Assembly (NCBI RefSeq): GCF_013450155.1
Contig: NZ_JACCKD010000004.1
Coordinates: forward strand, 248,001 to 312,000
Reading direction: 5' to 3'
DNA length: 64,000 nucleotides
Origin: Haloechinothrix aidingensis
GTDB lineage: Bacteria > Actinomycetota > Actinomycetes > Mycobacteriales > Pseudonocardiaceae
In this document: one piece after another, positions 8,855-18,356 of the stretch
How the letters are laid out: every line of letters starts with the position of its first letter
Position numbering within the stretch: the stretch's first letter is position 1
The notes under the pieces: model-generated
Seen by the model: the letters and a program-made list of their open reading frames with translations, nothing else
What the model was told of the DNA's origin: nothing
Database searches by the model: none
Program-made: the position numbers and the translations under genes

Positions 8855-10498
8855 ATGCCGGAGTCCCGAGGCGGCGACCTGCTGGTACGCCTCATGCGCG
8901 AGCACGGGGTGGACACCGCGTTCGGTGTCGTCAGCGTGCACAACCTACCGCTCGTCGAGGCCGTGGCCGAGCAGCTGCGCTTCGTCCCGGTGCGGCACGA
9001 GGCCGCGGCCGTCAACGCCGCCGACGGCTACGCGCGCTCCCGCGGCGGGCTCGGTGTGGCGATCACCAGCACGGGCACCGGCGCCGGCAACGCCGCGGGA
9101 GCCATGGTCGAGGCGCGCACGGCGGGAAGCCCGGTCCTGCACGTCACCGGCCAGATCGACATCGGGTACCTCGGACAGGGGCGCGGGGTCATCCACGAGA
9201 CCACCGACCAGCTCGGCATGCTCACCGCCGTCTCCCAGTACGCCGCCACCGTCACCTCGGCGGCAGGCGCCGGGAAGGTGCTGCGCGAGGCCGCCGCCTC
9301 GGCGTTGACGACGCCCACCGGCCCTTCCAGCGTGGAATGGCCGATCGACCTGCAGTACGCCCGTCAGAACCGCGCGGCGGCGACCACGGAACCCATCGCG
9401 ACGCACCCCGCCCCGGCCTCGGACGCGGTCGAACTCGCGGCCTCGGCGCTGGCCGCCGCACGCAGGCCCGCCATCTGGGCCGGAGGCGGTGCGACGGCCG
9501 CGCGCGAGCAGCTGCGCGAGCTGGCCGAACGCACCGGTGCCGCGGTGTTCACCAGCAACTCCGGGCGCGGGAGCCTGCCGGAGGACCACGAGCTGGTCGT
9601 CGGTAACTTCGCCACCAGCGCCGAAGGTGCCCGGTTGCTGGCCGATGCGGACCTGCTGCTCTCGGTCGGTACCCACTTCCGCTCCAACGAGACCCAGCAC
9701 TACGCCCTCCAGCTCCCGCAGCGCCACATCCAGGTCGACATCGAGGCCGACGCGATCGGCCGCGTCTACCCGGCGACCGTCGGGCTGCACGGACCGTCCG
9801 ATGTGGTGCTCTCGGCGATCCTGGCGCGGTTCGACGAGCGACCACCGGCACCGGAGCCCGCCTGGCGCGGCCGCGTCGTCGAGACACGGAACGCGGTGCG
9901 CGAGCAGCTACGGGAGGCGATCGGCCCGTACGCGGTGATCTGTGACGAGCTGCGCGACCGGTTGCCGCGCGAGGCACCGATCGCCCGGGACGTGACGATC
10001 CCGTCGAGCCAGTGGGGAAACCGGCTGCTCGAGATCTACCGGCCGGAGACGAACCTGTTCCCCGTCGGCGGCGGCATCGGCCAGGGGCTTGCCACCGGCA
10101 TCGGCGCGGCGATCCAGCGGCCCGGCACACCGACCGCGGTCATCGCAGGCGACGGTGGCCTGGCCGTGCATCTCGGCGAGCTCGCGACGCTGGCCCAGGA
10201 GCGGCCCTGGCTGGTGCTGCTGGTGTTCAACGACGGCGGCTACGGGGTGCTGCGCAACATGCAGCAGGCGCACAGCGGCCGGAGCAGCGGGGTCGACCTG
10301 TTCACCCCGGACTTCGGCCGGTTGTGCCGGTCCCTTGACCTGCCGCATGCCCTGGTGAACAGGGTCGAGAAGTTTCCCGACGCCCTGGCAGACGCTCTGG
10401 ACCGCCGGGGACCGTCCGTGATCGAGGTCGATGTCACCGCGCTCGGCCCCACACCGGTGCCGTTCGTGCCCCCGGTGCACGTGCCCGACGACTCCTGA
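8855..10498 (+). CDS. Thiamine-diphosphate-dependent enzyme (acetolactate synthase / benzoylformate decarboxylase family)
   Basis: A 547-aa ThDP enzyme with the full three-domain layout. The activating glutamate is E49 in PVRHEAAAV, and the ThDP/Mg motif GDGG...N is present (GDGGLAVHLG followed by VFNDGGYG). These enzymes decarboxylate or ligate 2-oxo acids. In this operon a 2-oxo acid released by the hydrolase is a plausible substrate. GGAAGGGA precedes the ATG. Whether it acts as decarboxylase, carboligase or synthase is open. Confidence 0.88.
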   Translation: MPESRGGDLLVRLMREHGVDTAFGVVSVHNLPLVEAVAEQLRFVPVRHEAAAVNAADGYARSRGGLGVAITSTGTGAGNAAGAMVEARTAGSPVLHVTGQIDIGYLGQGRGVIHETTDQLGMLTAVSQYAATVTSAAGAGKVLREAAASALTTPTGPSSVEWPIDLQYARQNRAAATTEPIATHPAPASDAVELAASALAAARRPAIWAGGGATAAREQLRELAERTGAAVFTSNSGRGSLPEDHELVVGNFATSAEGARLLADADLLLSVGTHFRSNETQHYALQLPQRHIQVDIEADAIGRVYPATVGLHGPSDVVLSAILARFDERPPAPEPAWRGRVVETRNAVREQLREAIGPYAVICDELRDRLPREAPIARDVTIPSSQWGNRLLEIYRPETNLFPVGGGIGQGLATGIGAAIQRPGTPTAVIAGDGGLAVHLGELATLAQERPWLVLLVFNDGGYGVLRNMQQAHSGRSSGVDLFTPDFGRLCRSLDLPHALVNRVEKFPDALADALDRRGPSVIEVDVTALGPTPVPFVPPVHVPDDS

Positions 10499-10536
10499 CC
10501 CGACCCGCTCCGTCCCAGGTTCCCGAGGAGGCCGTA

Positions 10537-11172
10537 GTGACGCACGCCCCGAACGTGAGCGCACCGCACCACCACGCGCACGGCCCGCCGAACCGGAGAC
10601 GGCGGGTTCTGGACACCGCGGCTCCCGTGTTCGTCCGGTTCCCCCGAACCGTCGCATCCACCGCGGTGATCGTGCTGCACGACGTCTCCGGGCTGACCGA
10701 TCCGGCCGAACGCGCGGCGCGCGAACTGGCACGGCGTGGCCACCTCGCGGTCGCGCCGATCCTCTACCACGACACAGGTGGTCGCGTGCTCACCGGCACG
10801 GCCGAGGAGGCCGCCGATACGCTCGCGACGCTGCCGTTGGCGCGGCTGTCCGACGATGTCGCGGGCGCGCTCGACTACGTGCACCGGCGGTGCGGCATCC
10901 CGGCCACGGGCACAGCCCTGCTCGGACTCGGCTCCGGCGGATACCTGGCTGCCCGGGCCGCATGTGAGCACGAGTTGGCCGCCGCCGCCGGAGTGCGGCC
11001 GTGGCATTCGACCCCGCAACCCGGTGCGCGCCCCTTGGATGAGCTCACCGCGGCCGCCCGGACACCGTGGCTGGCGGTCGCCGGGACCGGGGCCCCGTAC
11101 CAGGACGCCGACCCCGCCGAGGACGAGGCCGTGCACTTCGTGGAGAGCGCGTTCCGGAGATCCGGCATCTGA
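10537..11172 (+). CDS. Dienelactone-hydrolase-like alpha/beta hydrolase
   Basis: A 211-aa protein with a DLH-like fold: VIVLHDVSGL near residues 43-52, the YVHRR helix and a nucleophile elbow GLGSGG. The nucleophile is Ser, not the Cys of true dienelactone hydrolases, and the His/Asp partners are less clear. The GTG start has GAGGAGG nine bases upstream. It is the last gene of the operon beginning at 1808. An esterase or hydrolase role is likely; specificity unknown. Confidence 0.75.
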   Translation: MTHAPNVSAPHHHAHGPPNRRRRVLDTAAPVFVRFPRTVASTAVIVLHDVSGLTDPAERAARELARRGHLAVAPILYHDTGGRVLTGTAEEAADTLATLPLARLSDDVAGALDYVHRRCGIPATGTALLGLGSGGYLAARAACEHELAAAAGVRPWHSTPQPGARPLDELTAAARTPWLAVAGTGAPYQDADPAEDEAVHFVESAFRRSGI

Positions 11173-11251
11173 CCGCCTGGTTCCGTACCACCCGCGCAGC
11201 GCCCGCGTGTTGTTGCGGGGCGGTCGAACGTGTGTGCGATATGCTGTGAGT

Positions 11252-12604
11252 GTGTCGGAGTTCGTGCAGGTGGTTGGTCCGGCCGGGGTGATGTTCGTCC
11301 CGGCCGGGCAGGCGCCTGCGGTCGCGTTCACACCGGAGGAGCAGGCGGAGATCCGGTGCCGCACGTTCACCGGCGAGCAGGTCGGTGAGTTGAGTGCGGA
11401 GCAGGTGATCGAGACGCTGGCGGCCGCGCGGCGGATTAGGGCGCATACCGATGCGATCGAGGCGCACGCGCTGGCCCGGCTCGACCAGCTACGCGGTGGT
11501 GACCGGTATGTGGCCGACGAGGCCGCGCTCGAACTACGGGTGTCGCGGCATACGGCGGCGCTGCGGCTGCACCGGTCCCGCCAGCTCACCCAGCGGATGC
11601 CGCGGGTGCTGGCGGCGATGGAGGCCGGGCAGATCGAGGCTCACGCCGCGGGGCGGGTGGTCGAGGCGACCGACACGGTGGAGGACCAGCGGGCCCGCCA
11701 GGTGGACACACAGCTGGCCGAGAAACTCGACTCCGGCCGGGTGAGTGCGACGAATCCGGCCAATCTGGCCCGGGCGGCCCGCAGGCTCGTGGAGCAGGCC
11801 GACCCGGAGGGGCAGGCCACCCGTGCGCGGCAGGCCCGGGCAGGCCGGAAGGTGGAACTGCTACCCGGCGAGGACGGGTTATCGACCCTGGCGGCGGAGT
11901 TGCCTGCCGAGGTGGCGGCCTCGGCCTACGCGCGGATCGACGCGATGGCCCACCGGGCCCGCCACCACGGGGACGCGCGCACCCTGGACCAGTTGCGCGC
12001 GGATATCCACGCCACCCTGCTGCTGGGGCAGGATCCCGACGTGGCCGTGCCGGAGGCGGCGACGGTGTTCCTGCACATGCCGGTCGATGCGGCGCTGGGC
12101 ATGACGGATACGGGCTGCGAACTGTCCGGCTACGGGCCGCTGCCCGCACCCATCGCCCGCCAGATCATGGGTAGCGAGGACAGTGTGTGGCGCAAGGTCC
12201 TTACCGACCCCGCCAGCGGCGCCGTCTTGGACGTGGGACGCAGGCGTTACCGGCCCACCACCGCTATCCGCGACCTGGCGGCCGTGCGTGACGCCGAATG
12301 CACCGCACCCGGCTGCCACCGGCCAGCCCAGCACAGCGACTACGACCACCTCCACGGATGGGGACGCGGCCAGAACGGCAGCACCGCCGAGGCCAACGGC
12401 GGCGCCAAATGCCGCTGGCACCACCGGATGAAGGACCACCCCCACTGGACCCTCCACCACAACCCCACCAACGGCACCAGCACCATCACCACCCCCACCG
12501 GACGCCGCTACACCCACCACCGGCACCCACCAACCGCACCAGCTACACCCACCCAGCCCCCAGAACCCAGCGGCACCGACCCACCCGGCGACCCACCCTT
12601 CTGA
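11252..12604 (+). CDS. DUF222 (13E12-type) HNH endonuclease domain protein
   Basis: A 450-aa protein with an N-terminal helical DUF222 region (about residues 30-300) and a C-terminal HNH motif: CTAPGCHRPAQHSDYDHL, then CRWHHRMKDHP. Multi-copy families of this kind are typical of actinobacteria and are treated as mobile or selfish nuclease genes. The GTG at 11252 sits seven bases after a TATGCT box with no Shine-Dalgarno sequence, so the mRNA is probably leaderless; GTG at 11246 is the alternative. The Pro/Thr-rich tail is low complexity. It separates the degradation operon from the sulfatase/importer genes. Confidence 0.85.
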   Translation: MSEFVQVVGPAGVMFVPAGQAPAVAFTPEEQAEIRCRTFTGEQVGELSAEQVIETLAAARRIRAHTDAIEAHALARLDQLRGGDRYVADEAALELRVSRHTAALRLHRSRQLTQRMPRVLAAMEAGQIEAHAAGRVVEATDTVEDQRARQVDTQLAEKLDSGRVSATNPANLARAARRLVEQADPEGQATRARQARAGRKVELLPGEDGLSTLAAELPAEVAASAYARIDAMAHRARHHGDARTLDQLRADIHATLLLGQDPDVAVPEAATVFLHMPVDAALGMTDTGCELSGYGPLPAPIARQIMGSEDSVWRKVLTDPASGAVLDVGRRRYRPTTAIRDLAAVRDAECTAPGCHRPAQHSDYDHLHGWGRGQNGSTAEANGGAKCRWHHRMKDHPHWTLHHNPTNGTSTITTPTGRRYTHHRHPPTAPATPTQPPEPSGTDPPGDPPF

Positions 12605-12637
12605 GCCCCGGAGCGGCGACTTGGCCGGTCACCAGGC

Positions 12638-13765
12638 TCATCCGAGCGGCACGGTCCAGGCGTCGTAGCCGTAGACCCAGTCCGCGTCGGTGGAACTTTT
12701 CAACCAGGTGTTGTCGCGCGAGGAGGCCTGGATGCGGCTGGTGCGTTCCTTGCGCGCGCTCTCGTAGCGCTTCAGCGCGACCGGGATGTCCGCCACGTCG
12801 TGCTCGTCCAGTGCCCGCGCCAGCACGACCGCATCCTCGATGGCCATCCCGGCCCCCTGCGCCATGAACGGCATCATCGGGTGGCAGGCGTCGCCGAGGA
12901 GCGTCACCGCGCCGCTCGACCAGTGCGGCAACGGCTCGCGCACGTACAGCGCCGACTTCATCACCTCGTCGCAGGCATCGAGCAGGGCACGGGCTTCCGG
13001 ATGGAAGTCCTGGTAGGCGGCACGAAGCTCATCCACGCTTCCCGGCATCGTCCACGACTCGTGCAGCCAGTCCTGCTGCGGTGTCGTGGCGAACACGAAG
13101 GTGTCCTGCCCGCGGTTGAGCGGGAACGTCACGATCTGCGTGTCGGCATCCGGACCCCACCACTTGGTGAACACTCCCGTGTCCGGCACCGACAGGCGCG
13201 ACGCCGGGATCACGGCCCGGTAGGCGACCACGCCGGTGAACGTGGGGTGCTCGGGGCCGAGCAGCGCCGTGCGCACCGCCGAATGGATCCCGTCCGCGCC
13301 GATCACGACGTCGGTCTCGGACTCGCTGCCGTCGGCGAACCGCAGGACCGGGCAGGCACCAGCGGTGTCGATCCCGGCGAGACGCTTGCCGAACCGGACC
13401 GTGCCCTCGGGAAGCGCCGACTCCAGCGCGGACAGCACATCGGCCCGGTGCATCGTCAGCTGCGGGGAGCCGTAGTGCTTCTCCGCCGCCCCCGACATCT
13501 CCAGCCGGGAGGTCTCCTCGCCGGTGTCCCACATCCTGCTGATCCGGTGCGTCGGGCGCGCGGCCGTCTCGCGCAGCGACGCGCCGATCCCGAGCCCGTC
13601 GAGCGCCCGCACGGCGTTGGGAGTCAGGTTGACATCGGCGCCTACTCTGGCGAACCGTTCGGCCTGCTCGTAGATCTCCACGCGGTAGCCTGCCGCACAC
13701 AGCGCCACCCCGGCGGCCAGCCCCCCGATACCTCCACCCACGATGCCGATCACTCGAGAACTCAT
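12638..13765 (-). CDS. FAD-dependent aromatic monooxygenase (salicylate / 3-hydroxybenzoate 6-hydroxylase type)
   Basis: A 375-aa group A flavoprotein hydroxylase. It shows the GGGIGGLAAG dinucleotide motif near residue 10, the DVVIGADGIHS motif in the middle, and GDACHPMMPFMAQGAGM near residue 290, which binds the FAD ribityl/phosphate. Family members hydroxylate phenolic acids using NAD(P)H and O2. AAGGTGA precedes the ATG. It lies downstream of the sulfatase on the same strand (45-bp gap), so the pair could remove sulfate and then hydroxylate the released phenol; that order is inference. Confidence 0.9.
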   Translation of the reverse strand: MSSRVIGIVGGGIGGLAAGVALCAAGYRVEIYEQAERFARVGADVNLTPNAVRALDGLGIGASLRETAARPTHRISRMWDTGEETSRLEMSGAAEKHYGSPQLTMHRADVLSALESALPEGTVRFGKRLAGIDTAGACPVLRFADGSESETDVVIGADGIHSAVRTALLGPEHPTFTGVVAYRAVIPASRLSVPDTGVFTKWWGPDADTQIVTFPLNRGQDTFVFATTPQQDWLHESWTMPGSVDELRAAYQDFHPEARALLDACDEVMKSALYVREPLPHWSSGAVTLLGDACHPMMPFMAQGAGMAIEDAVVLARALDEHDVADIPVALKRYESARKERTSRIQASSRDNTWLKSSTDADWVYGYDAWTVPLG

Positions 13766-13810
13766 GTCACCTTCCCTTACCGGATTGTCTTGCGTCGCCG
13801 ACTCTGGTCG

Positions 13811-15373
13811 TCACGCGGTGTGGGTCGGGGCCACACCATCGTCCATGTAGGACAGAATGGACTGGTTGAGCCGCTCGGCCAGCTCGGCTCGCATCGACCG
13901 TGCGCGGTCCCGGTCCCAGAGGTTGTTCATCTCCAGCGCGTCACTGTCGAGATCGAACAGCTCGCCACCCTGCTGCCCGGCATAGGTGGTCAGCCGCGCG
14001 TGCTCGGTGATCAACGTGCGCATCCGGATCGGGCCGGGCAGCCCGGACAGGCCGAAGACCTCGTCCTCCTCGACGAGCAGCGATTCGCGCAGCCGACCGG
14101 CAGGTTCGGTCAGCAGCGGGACGAGCGAGCGTCCCTGCATGCCCCGGTAGGCGTCACAGCCGCACAGGTCGAGGATCGTGCTGGCGATGTCCAGCGAGCT
14201 CACCAGCGAGTCGCAGGCGCCTGCCGGGTAACCCGGCGCGCGCACGACAAGGGGCACGCGGGTGCATGCCTCGTAGTGCATCGCGTGCTTGAGCATCAGG
14301 CCGTGGTCGCCGAACATGTCCCCGTGATCGCTGGTGACGATCACGACCGTCGACTGGTCGAGACCCTGCCGGCGCAGCGCGGCCAGAATCCGGCCCACCG
14401 CCTCGTCGATCATGGTGATCATCCCGAACTGCACCGCGGCGGCGACCCGGTACTGCTCCTCGGTCACCGCCCAGCCGGTGAACGGGCCCTGCGGCTGACC
14501 GCGCCGGGCGACCATCGCCCGGTAATGCGGCAGCGACCGCTCGTGCGTGTCCCCGAACGACTCCGGAACCGGCACGTCGTCCGGCGCGTACATGTCGTAG
14601 AGCCGCTCCGGTGGCGCGAAGGGGTGGTGCGGGTCGGGAAACGAGCACCACAGCAGGAACGGGCGGTCGTCGGTGGACCGGTGCTCCAGGAAGTCGACGC
14701 ACTCGTCGGCGATGTAGTTCGTCGGGTAGAGGTCCTCCGGCATCGCGGTCTGCCACACCTGTTCCCAGGAGGCGTACGCGCGGGAGGCGTTCGCACGCCC
14801 CTGCAGCCTGGCCGGGTCCACACCCTGCTCGAGCAGCCACTGGTAGTAGTGCCCGGTGGCACTCGCGGAGTTACCGCCGGTCAGCCGGACGTGGTCGAAG
14901 CCGTAGAAGTCGGGCGGGACCGCCACGTACTCGGCGCGGTGTCGCTCGACGTTCTCCCAGCGGTCCCACCCCTCTTGCCGGGATCGCCGCACCGCGTCCC
15001 CGGAACGGTGGTCGAGCCACGCCCCCACCTGCTCGCTGCCGTGGCCGAGGTTCTGCAGGTGTGACTTGCCGACCAGGCCGGTCCGGTAGCCCTCGGCGCG
15101 CAGCGCCCTGGCGAAGGTCATGGAGTCGGGGTCCAGGGATATCCCGTTCACGCGCGTGCCGTGGACCGAAGGCACACGACCGGTGAGGATCGAGGACCGG
15201 TTGGGCATGCAGATGGGGTTGGCCACGAACGCCCGGTCGAAGCGCATCCCGCCTGCCGCGAGCGCGTCCAGGTTGGGCGTGTGCAGCAGTGGATGCCCAC
15301 CGAAACCGACATGGTCGGCGCGCTGCTCGTCGGTCATGATCAGCAGGATGTTGGGGGTGTCCTGGTTATTCAT
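13811..15373 (-). CDS. Cys-type sulfatase (alkaline-phosphatase superfamily)
   Basis: A 520-aa sulfatase. The formylglycine site C55-x-P57-x-R59 is intact in NPICMPNRSSILTGR, so activation by a formylglycine-generating enzyme is expected. Metal ligands are visible in IMTDEQRADH and SDHGDMFGDHG. There is no obvious signal peptide, implying a cytoplasmic enzyme acting on an imported sulfate ester. GGAGGA precedes the ATG at 15373; the open frame runs 17 codons further. It diverges from an ABC importer, the expected partner for sulfate-ester uptake. Choline-, aryl- and alkyl-sulfatase activities cannot be told apart here. Confidence 0.9.
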   Translation of the reverse strand: MNNQDTPNILLIMTDEQRADHVGFGGHPLLHTPNLDALAAGGMRFDRAFVANPICMPNRSSILTGRVPSVHGTRVNGISLDPDSMTFARALRAEGYRTGLVGKSHLQNLGHGSEQVGAWLDHRSGDAVRRSRQEGWDRWENVERHRAEYVAVPPDFYGFDHVRLTGGNSASATGHYYQWLLEQGVDPARLQGRANASRAYASWEQVWQTAMPEDLYPTNYIADECVDFLEHRSTDDRPFLLWCSFPDPHHPFAPPERLYDMYAPDDVPVPESFGDTHERSLPHYRAMVARRGQPQGPFTGWAVTEEQYRVAAAVQFGMITMIDEAVGRILAALRRQGLDQSTVVIVTSDHGDMFGDHGLMLKHAMHYEACTRVPLVVRAPGYPAGACDSLVSSLDIASTILDLCGCDAYRGMQGRSLVPLLTEPAGRLRESLLVEEDEVFGLSGLPGPIRMRTLITEHARLTTYAGQQGGELFDLDSDALEMNNLWDRDRARSMRAELAERLNQSILSYMDDGVAPTHTA

Positions 15374-15521
15374 GTGTTCCTCCGTGGGGCCGCCACGTCG
15401 AGCGACCCGTCCCCTGGCCGTCACCGGGACGCTGTAGTGGCCGTTGTCACACTATAGATGCAACACTCATATCGTCTGCAGTAACAAACTCGCTCGCTTC
15501 GGCTCTATGTGAAGTAAGCCT

Positions 15522-15548
15522 CTTAGTGCTAAAGTTCATAGCGCCAAG
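15522..15548. promoter_or_regulatory. Operator before the ABC importer, matching the catabolic-operon operator
   Basis: CTTAG (15522-15526) and CCAAG (15544-15548) span 27 bp, as at 1745-1771. Aligned without gaps over 29 bp from the left arm, 17 positions are identical, including CTTAG, CGC and AAGAT. It lies 42 bp before the binding-protein start and within the sulfatase leader. Confidence 0.55.
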
Positions 15549-15590
15549 ATATTTCACCGTCGCCAGCAGCACAAGAAGCAGGAGCCAGAT

Positions 15591-16655
15591 ATGCCTCGAT
15601 CGCGACGCCCCCGTGCCGTCTCCGCCGCACTGGCCGCGGGAGCACTCGCCCTCGCCGGGTGTGGTGCGGGCGCGGATGAAGCAGCAGCGCTCGACGAGAC
15701 CCCGACCTGCGAGGAGGTGGACCTGTCAGAACCACCAGCCGAGCCGGAGCAGATCCGGTTCGGCGCGCAGCCCGCCAACCAGGAGCCCGCCGCCCTCCAG
15801 TACGCCGACCCCGAGTTCGCGGGCGCCGAGCACTACGGCTCCTGGTACACCATCGACGCGGAGATCTACCCGCCCGCCGACCGGCTGGATGCCTTCCAGG
15901 CAGGCCAGCTCGACGCGGGCACCGCCTCGGTCCCGCAGCTGGTGCGGGCGGCCGCCCAGGACCTGCCACTGCGCAGCGTCGCGTCGACCACCCTCGAGGC
16001 CGGTGACGGTTTCGCCACCGCCTTCGCCGCTCTCGAGGGAAGCGGCATCGAGGGTGTGGGAGACCTGGAAGGAAAGAAGATCGGCATCCTCGATCCCGTC
16101 ACGTCGACGGCATACTGGGCGCGCAGCGCGGTCTCGTCCGCGGGCCTGGATCCCAACCGGGACGTGGAGCTGGTCTCGCTTCCCGTCGCGGAGCAGGAGG
16201 AAGCGCTGCGCTCGGGAACCATCGACATCGCGGTGCTCCCGCAGCCGTTCTACGAGATCGCCGACAGCGCGGGCGGCATCGACGTCGTCTTCGACTCCCG
16301 CACCGGGCCCGGTATGGACCAGGAACTGATCCAGGTGTTCTTCGGGACCGAGTTCATCAGCGAGCACCCCGAGGCCTACTGCGCGTGGCGGGAGGACTAC
16401 CAGGCCGCGGTGGACGCCTACTCCGCGGACCGTGCCGGCGCGCTGCGGGCGATGCACGAGGCCGAGGCGATCCGGGTTCCCGACCTCGATGCGCTGATCG
16501 ACGCGCAGGACTACGCGCGGCCCGAGGGCGGCGCCATCGACGTCGACAACCTCGATGCGCTGATCGACAACATGGCCGAGGTGGAGTTCCTCAAGCCCAA
16601 CCAGTCGATCCCCGCTGACGAGCTCGTCCTGGAGGGATTCTCCCTTGTCCGGTAA
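15591..16655 (+). CDS. ABC transporter substrate-binding lipoprotein (TauA/SsuA/NitT type)
   Basis: A 354-aa binding protein. An Arg-rich n-region and hydrophobic stretch end in the lipobox LALAGC, so the mature protein starts at lipidated C24. The fold matches the NMT1/SsuA-like class that binds sulfonates, nitrate or aromatic carboxylates. It is the first gene of an importer with overlapping downstream genes and shares its leader with the sulfatase. Ligand is inferred to be an organic anion such as an aromatic acid or sulfate ester. Confidence 0.88.
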   Translation: MPRSRRPRAVSAALAAGALALAGCGAGADEAAALDETPTCEEVDLSEPPAEPEQIRFGAQPANQEPAALQYADPEFAGAEHYGSWYTIDAEIYPPADRLDAFQAGQLDAGTASVPQLVRAAAQDLPLRSVASTTLEAGDGFATAFAALEGSGIEGVGDLEGKKIGILDPVTSTAYWARSAVSSAGLDPNRDVELVSLPVAEQEEALRSGTIDIAVLPQPFYEIADSAGGIDVVFDSRTGPGMDQELIQVFFGTEFISEHPEAYCAWREDYQAAVDAYSADRAGALRAMHEAEAIRVPDLDALIDAQDYARPEGGAIDVDNLDALIDNMAEVEFLKPNQSIPADELVLEGFSLVR

Positions 16656-17505
16656 CATCCACGCCCCGCTCACGTCAGGCACCGCAACCATGGACCCACC
16701 GGCCGACCAGCCCCAGCTACGGGTCGCGAGCCTGGGCAAGACGTTCAGCCGCAACCGCAAGACCGTGCACGCCTTGCAGGACGTGTCCTTCGACGTGCCA
16801 CGCGGTCAGTTCCTCAGCATCCTGGGACCCAGCGGGTGCGGGAAGAGCACGCTGCTGCACATCATCGGCGGCTTCGAGCAGGCGAGCTCGGGATCGCTGT
16901 TGCTGGACGGGCGGCCGGTCGCCGGCCCCGGCAGGGATCGCGGGATGATGTTCCAGCAGGCGACCCTGTTCCCGTGGAAGACCATCGAGTCCAACGTGGC
17001 GTGGCCGTTCATCGTGGACGGCCACAAGCGCGGCGAGGCGCGCGAGCGCGCCCACGAGCTGCTCGCCACCGTGGGGCTGTCCGGTTTCGAGCGGTCCTAT
17101 CCCGCCGAGCTTTCCGGCGGGATGCGCCAGCGCGCCGCGCTGGCGCGCACGCTCGGCCTGTCGCCCGACATCCTGCTGATGGACGAGCCCTTCGGCGCGC
17201 TCGACGCCCAGACGCGCGAGCTCATGCAGGAGGAGCTCACCCGGATCTGGGAACACTCCGGGCTCACGGTCATCTTCATCACCCACGACATCGACGAGGC
17301 GGTGTTCCTCGGTGACCGGGTACTGGTGATGGGCGCGCGCCCCGGGCGCATCATCGCCGACGTCGACGTCGAGCTCGGACGCCCGCGCGGCACCACGACG
17401 AAGAAGGACCCGCAGATGGCCGAGTACCACTCGCACTTCTGGGAGCTGATCCGGCAGGAGGCGGGCCCGCAGGCCGACCGGAATGGCGGGAGCGATCGGT
17501 CATGA
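16645..17505 (+). CDS. ABC transporter ATP-binding protein (TauB/SsuB type)
   Basis: A 286-aa ATPase with Walker A GPSGCGKST (residues 61-69), Q-loop FQQATLFPW, signature LSGGMRQR, Walker B ILLMDEP and the switch His in FITHD. I chose the TTG at 16645 because GGAGGG lies eight bases before it and the frame then overlaps the binding-protein gene by 11 bp; the ATG at 16690 has no ribosome binding site. It powers the importer with the two permeases downstream. Confidence 0.92.
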   Translation: MSGNIHAPLTSGTATMDPPADQPQLRVASLGKTFSRNRKTVHALQDVSFDVPRGQFLSILGPSGCGKSTLLHIIGGFEQASSGSLLLDGRPVAGPGRDRGMMFQQATLFPWKTIESNVAWPFIVDGHKRGEARERAHELLATVGLSGFERSYPAELSGGMRQRAALARTLGLSPDILLMDEPFGALDAQTRELMQEELTRIWEHSGLTVIFITHDIDEAVFLGDRVLVMGARPGRIIADVDVELGRPRGTTTKKDPQMAEYHSHFWELIRQEAGPQADRNGGSDRS

Positions 17506-18356
17506 CCGGCACCGCGCTACACCAACCGCAGGCGGTCGAGCACCGGCAGGCGCGGCAGGGCGTGGCGGCGTCCGAGTGGATGCTGGAGCGCCGCTGGCCG
17601 GTCGCGCTCGCCGGGGCGGTGACCCTGCTCGCGCTGTGGCAGCTGTACGGCAGCACGGTCGGCCTGCCCGAGTACATCCTGACGCCGGTGGAGATAGCCC
17701 GGTCGGCTGCCGAGCTGACCGCGTCCGGCAGGCTCGTCGAGCTCGCGTCGGCGAGCCTGCGGAGGCTGGTGTTCGGGTTCACCATCGGCACCGCCACCGG
17801 CGTGCTGCTCGGGCTGCTCTCCGGGGTGTCCCGCAAGCTCGGCGACCTGCTCGACGGGCCGGTCAGCCTCACCTACCCCATTCCGAAGATCACGTTCCTG
17901 CCCATCATCGCGATCTGGCTGGGCTTCAGCGACCCGGCACGCATCATCGTCATCGCGGCCGCGTGCTTCTTCCCCGCCTACCTCAACGCGCACGCGGCCA
18001 CCCGGTCCGTCGACCAGTCGCTCGTCTGGGTCGCGATGAACGCCGGAGCAGGCAAGCTGCGCACCCTCATGCAGGTTGTGCTACCCGCGGCGCTGCCACG
18101 CACCGTCGCGGGCATACGGCAGGCCCTTGCCCTGGCGTTCATCTTCATGTTCGCCACCGAGGCCATCGGTAGCGGGACCGGAACCGACGCGGGGCTGGGC
18201 GGCGAGATGTTCGCGGCCCGCACCACCGGGGAGTACGAGGTGCTGTGGGCCGCGCTCGCCACGGTCGCACTGCTCGGTGGGACCGTCGACGCCACGTTCC
18301 GGTGGCTGGTCGGCAAACTCATGATCGGACAGGAACTGGAGGCAGGCCGTGGCTAA
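17502..18356 (+). CDS. ABC transporter permease 1 (TauC/SsuC type)
   Basis: A 284-aa inner-membrane permease with about six hydrophobic segments and the coupling-helix (EAA-like) region around VAMNAGAGKLRTLMQVVLP. ATGA overlaps the ATPase stop. Importers of this class usually use a homodimer of one permease; here a second, different permease follows, so the pore may be heterodimeric. Confidence 0.9.
   Translation: MTGTALHQPQAVEHRQARQGVAASEWMLERRWPVALAGAVTLLALWQLYGSTVGLPEYILTPVEIARSAAELTASGRLVELASASLRRLVFGFTIGTATGVLLGLLSGVSRKLGDLLDGPVSLTYPIPKITFLPIIAIWLGFSDPARIIVIAAACFFPAYLNAHAATRSVDQSLVWVAMNAGAGKLRTLMQVVLPAALPRTVAGIRQALALAFIFMFATEAIGSGTGTDAGLGGEMFAARTTGEYEVLWAALATVALLGGTVDATFRWLVGKLMIGQELEAGRG

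Noticed and set aside
12800-15064. 754-aa plus-strand frame
   Set aside because: Antisense shadow of the FAD monooxygenase and sulfatase, both of which have intact motifs on the other strand.
13811-15373. Specific call as choline-sulfatase
   Set aside because: The sulfatase core is clear, but no choline-binding residues could be verified and the neighbours are aromatic-catabolism genes.
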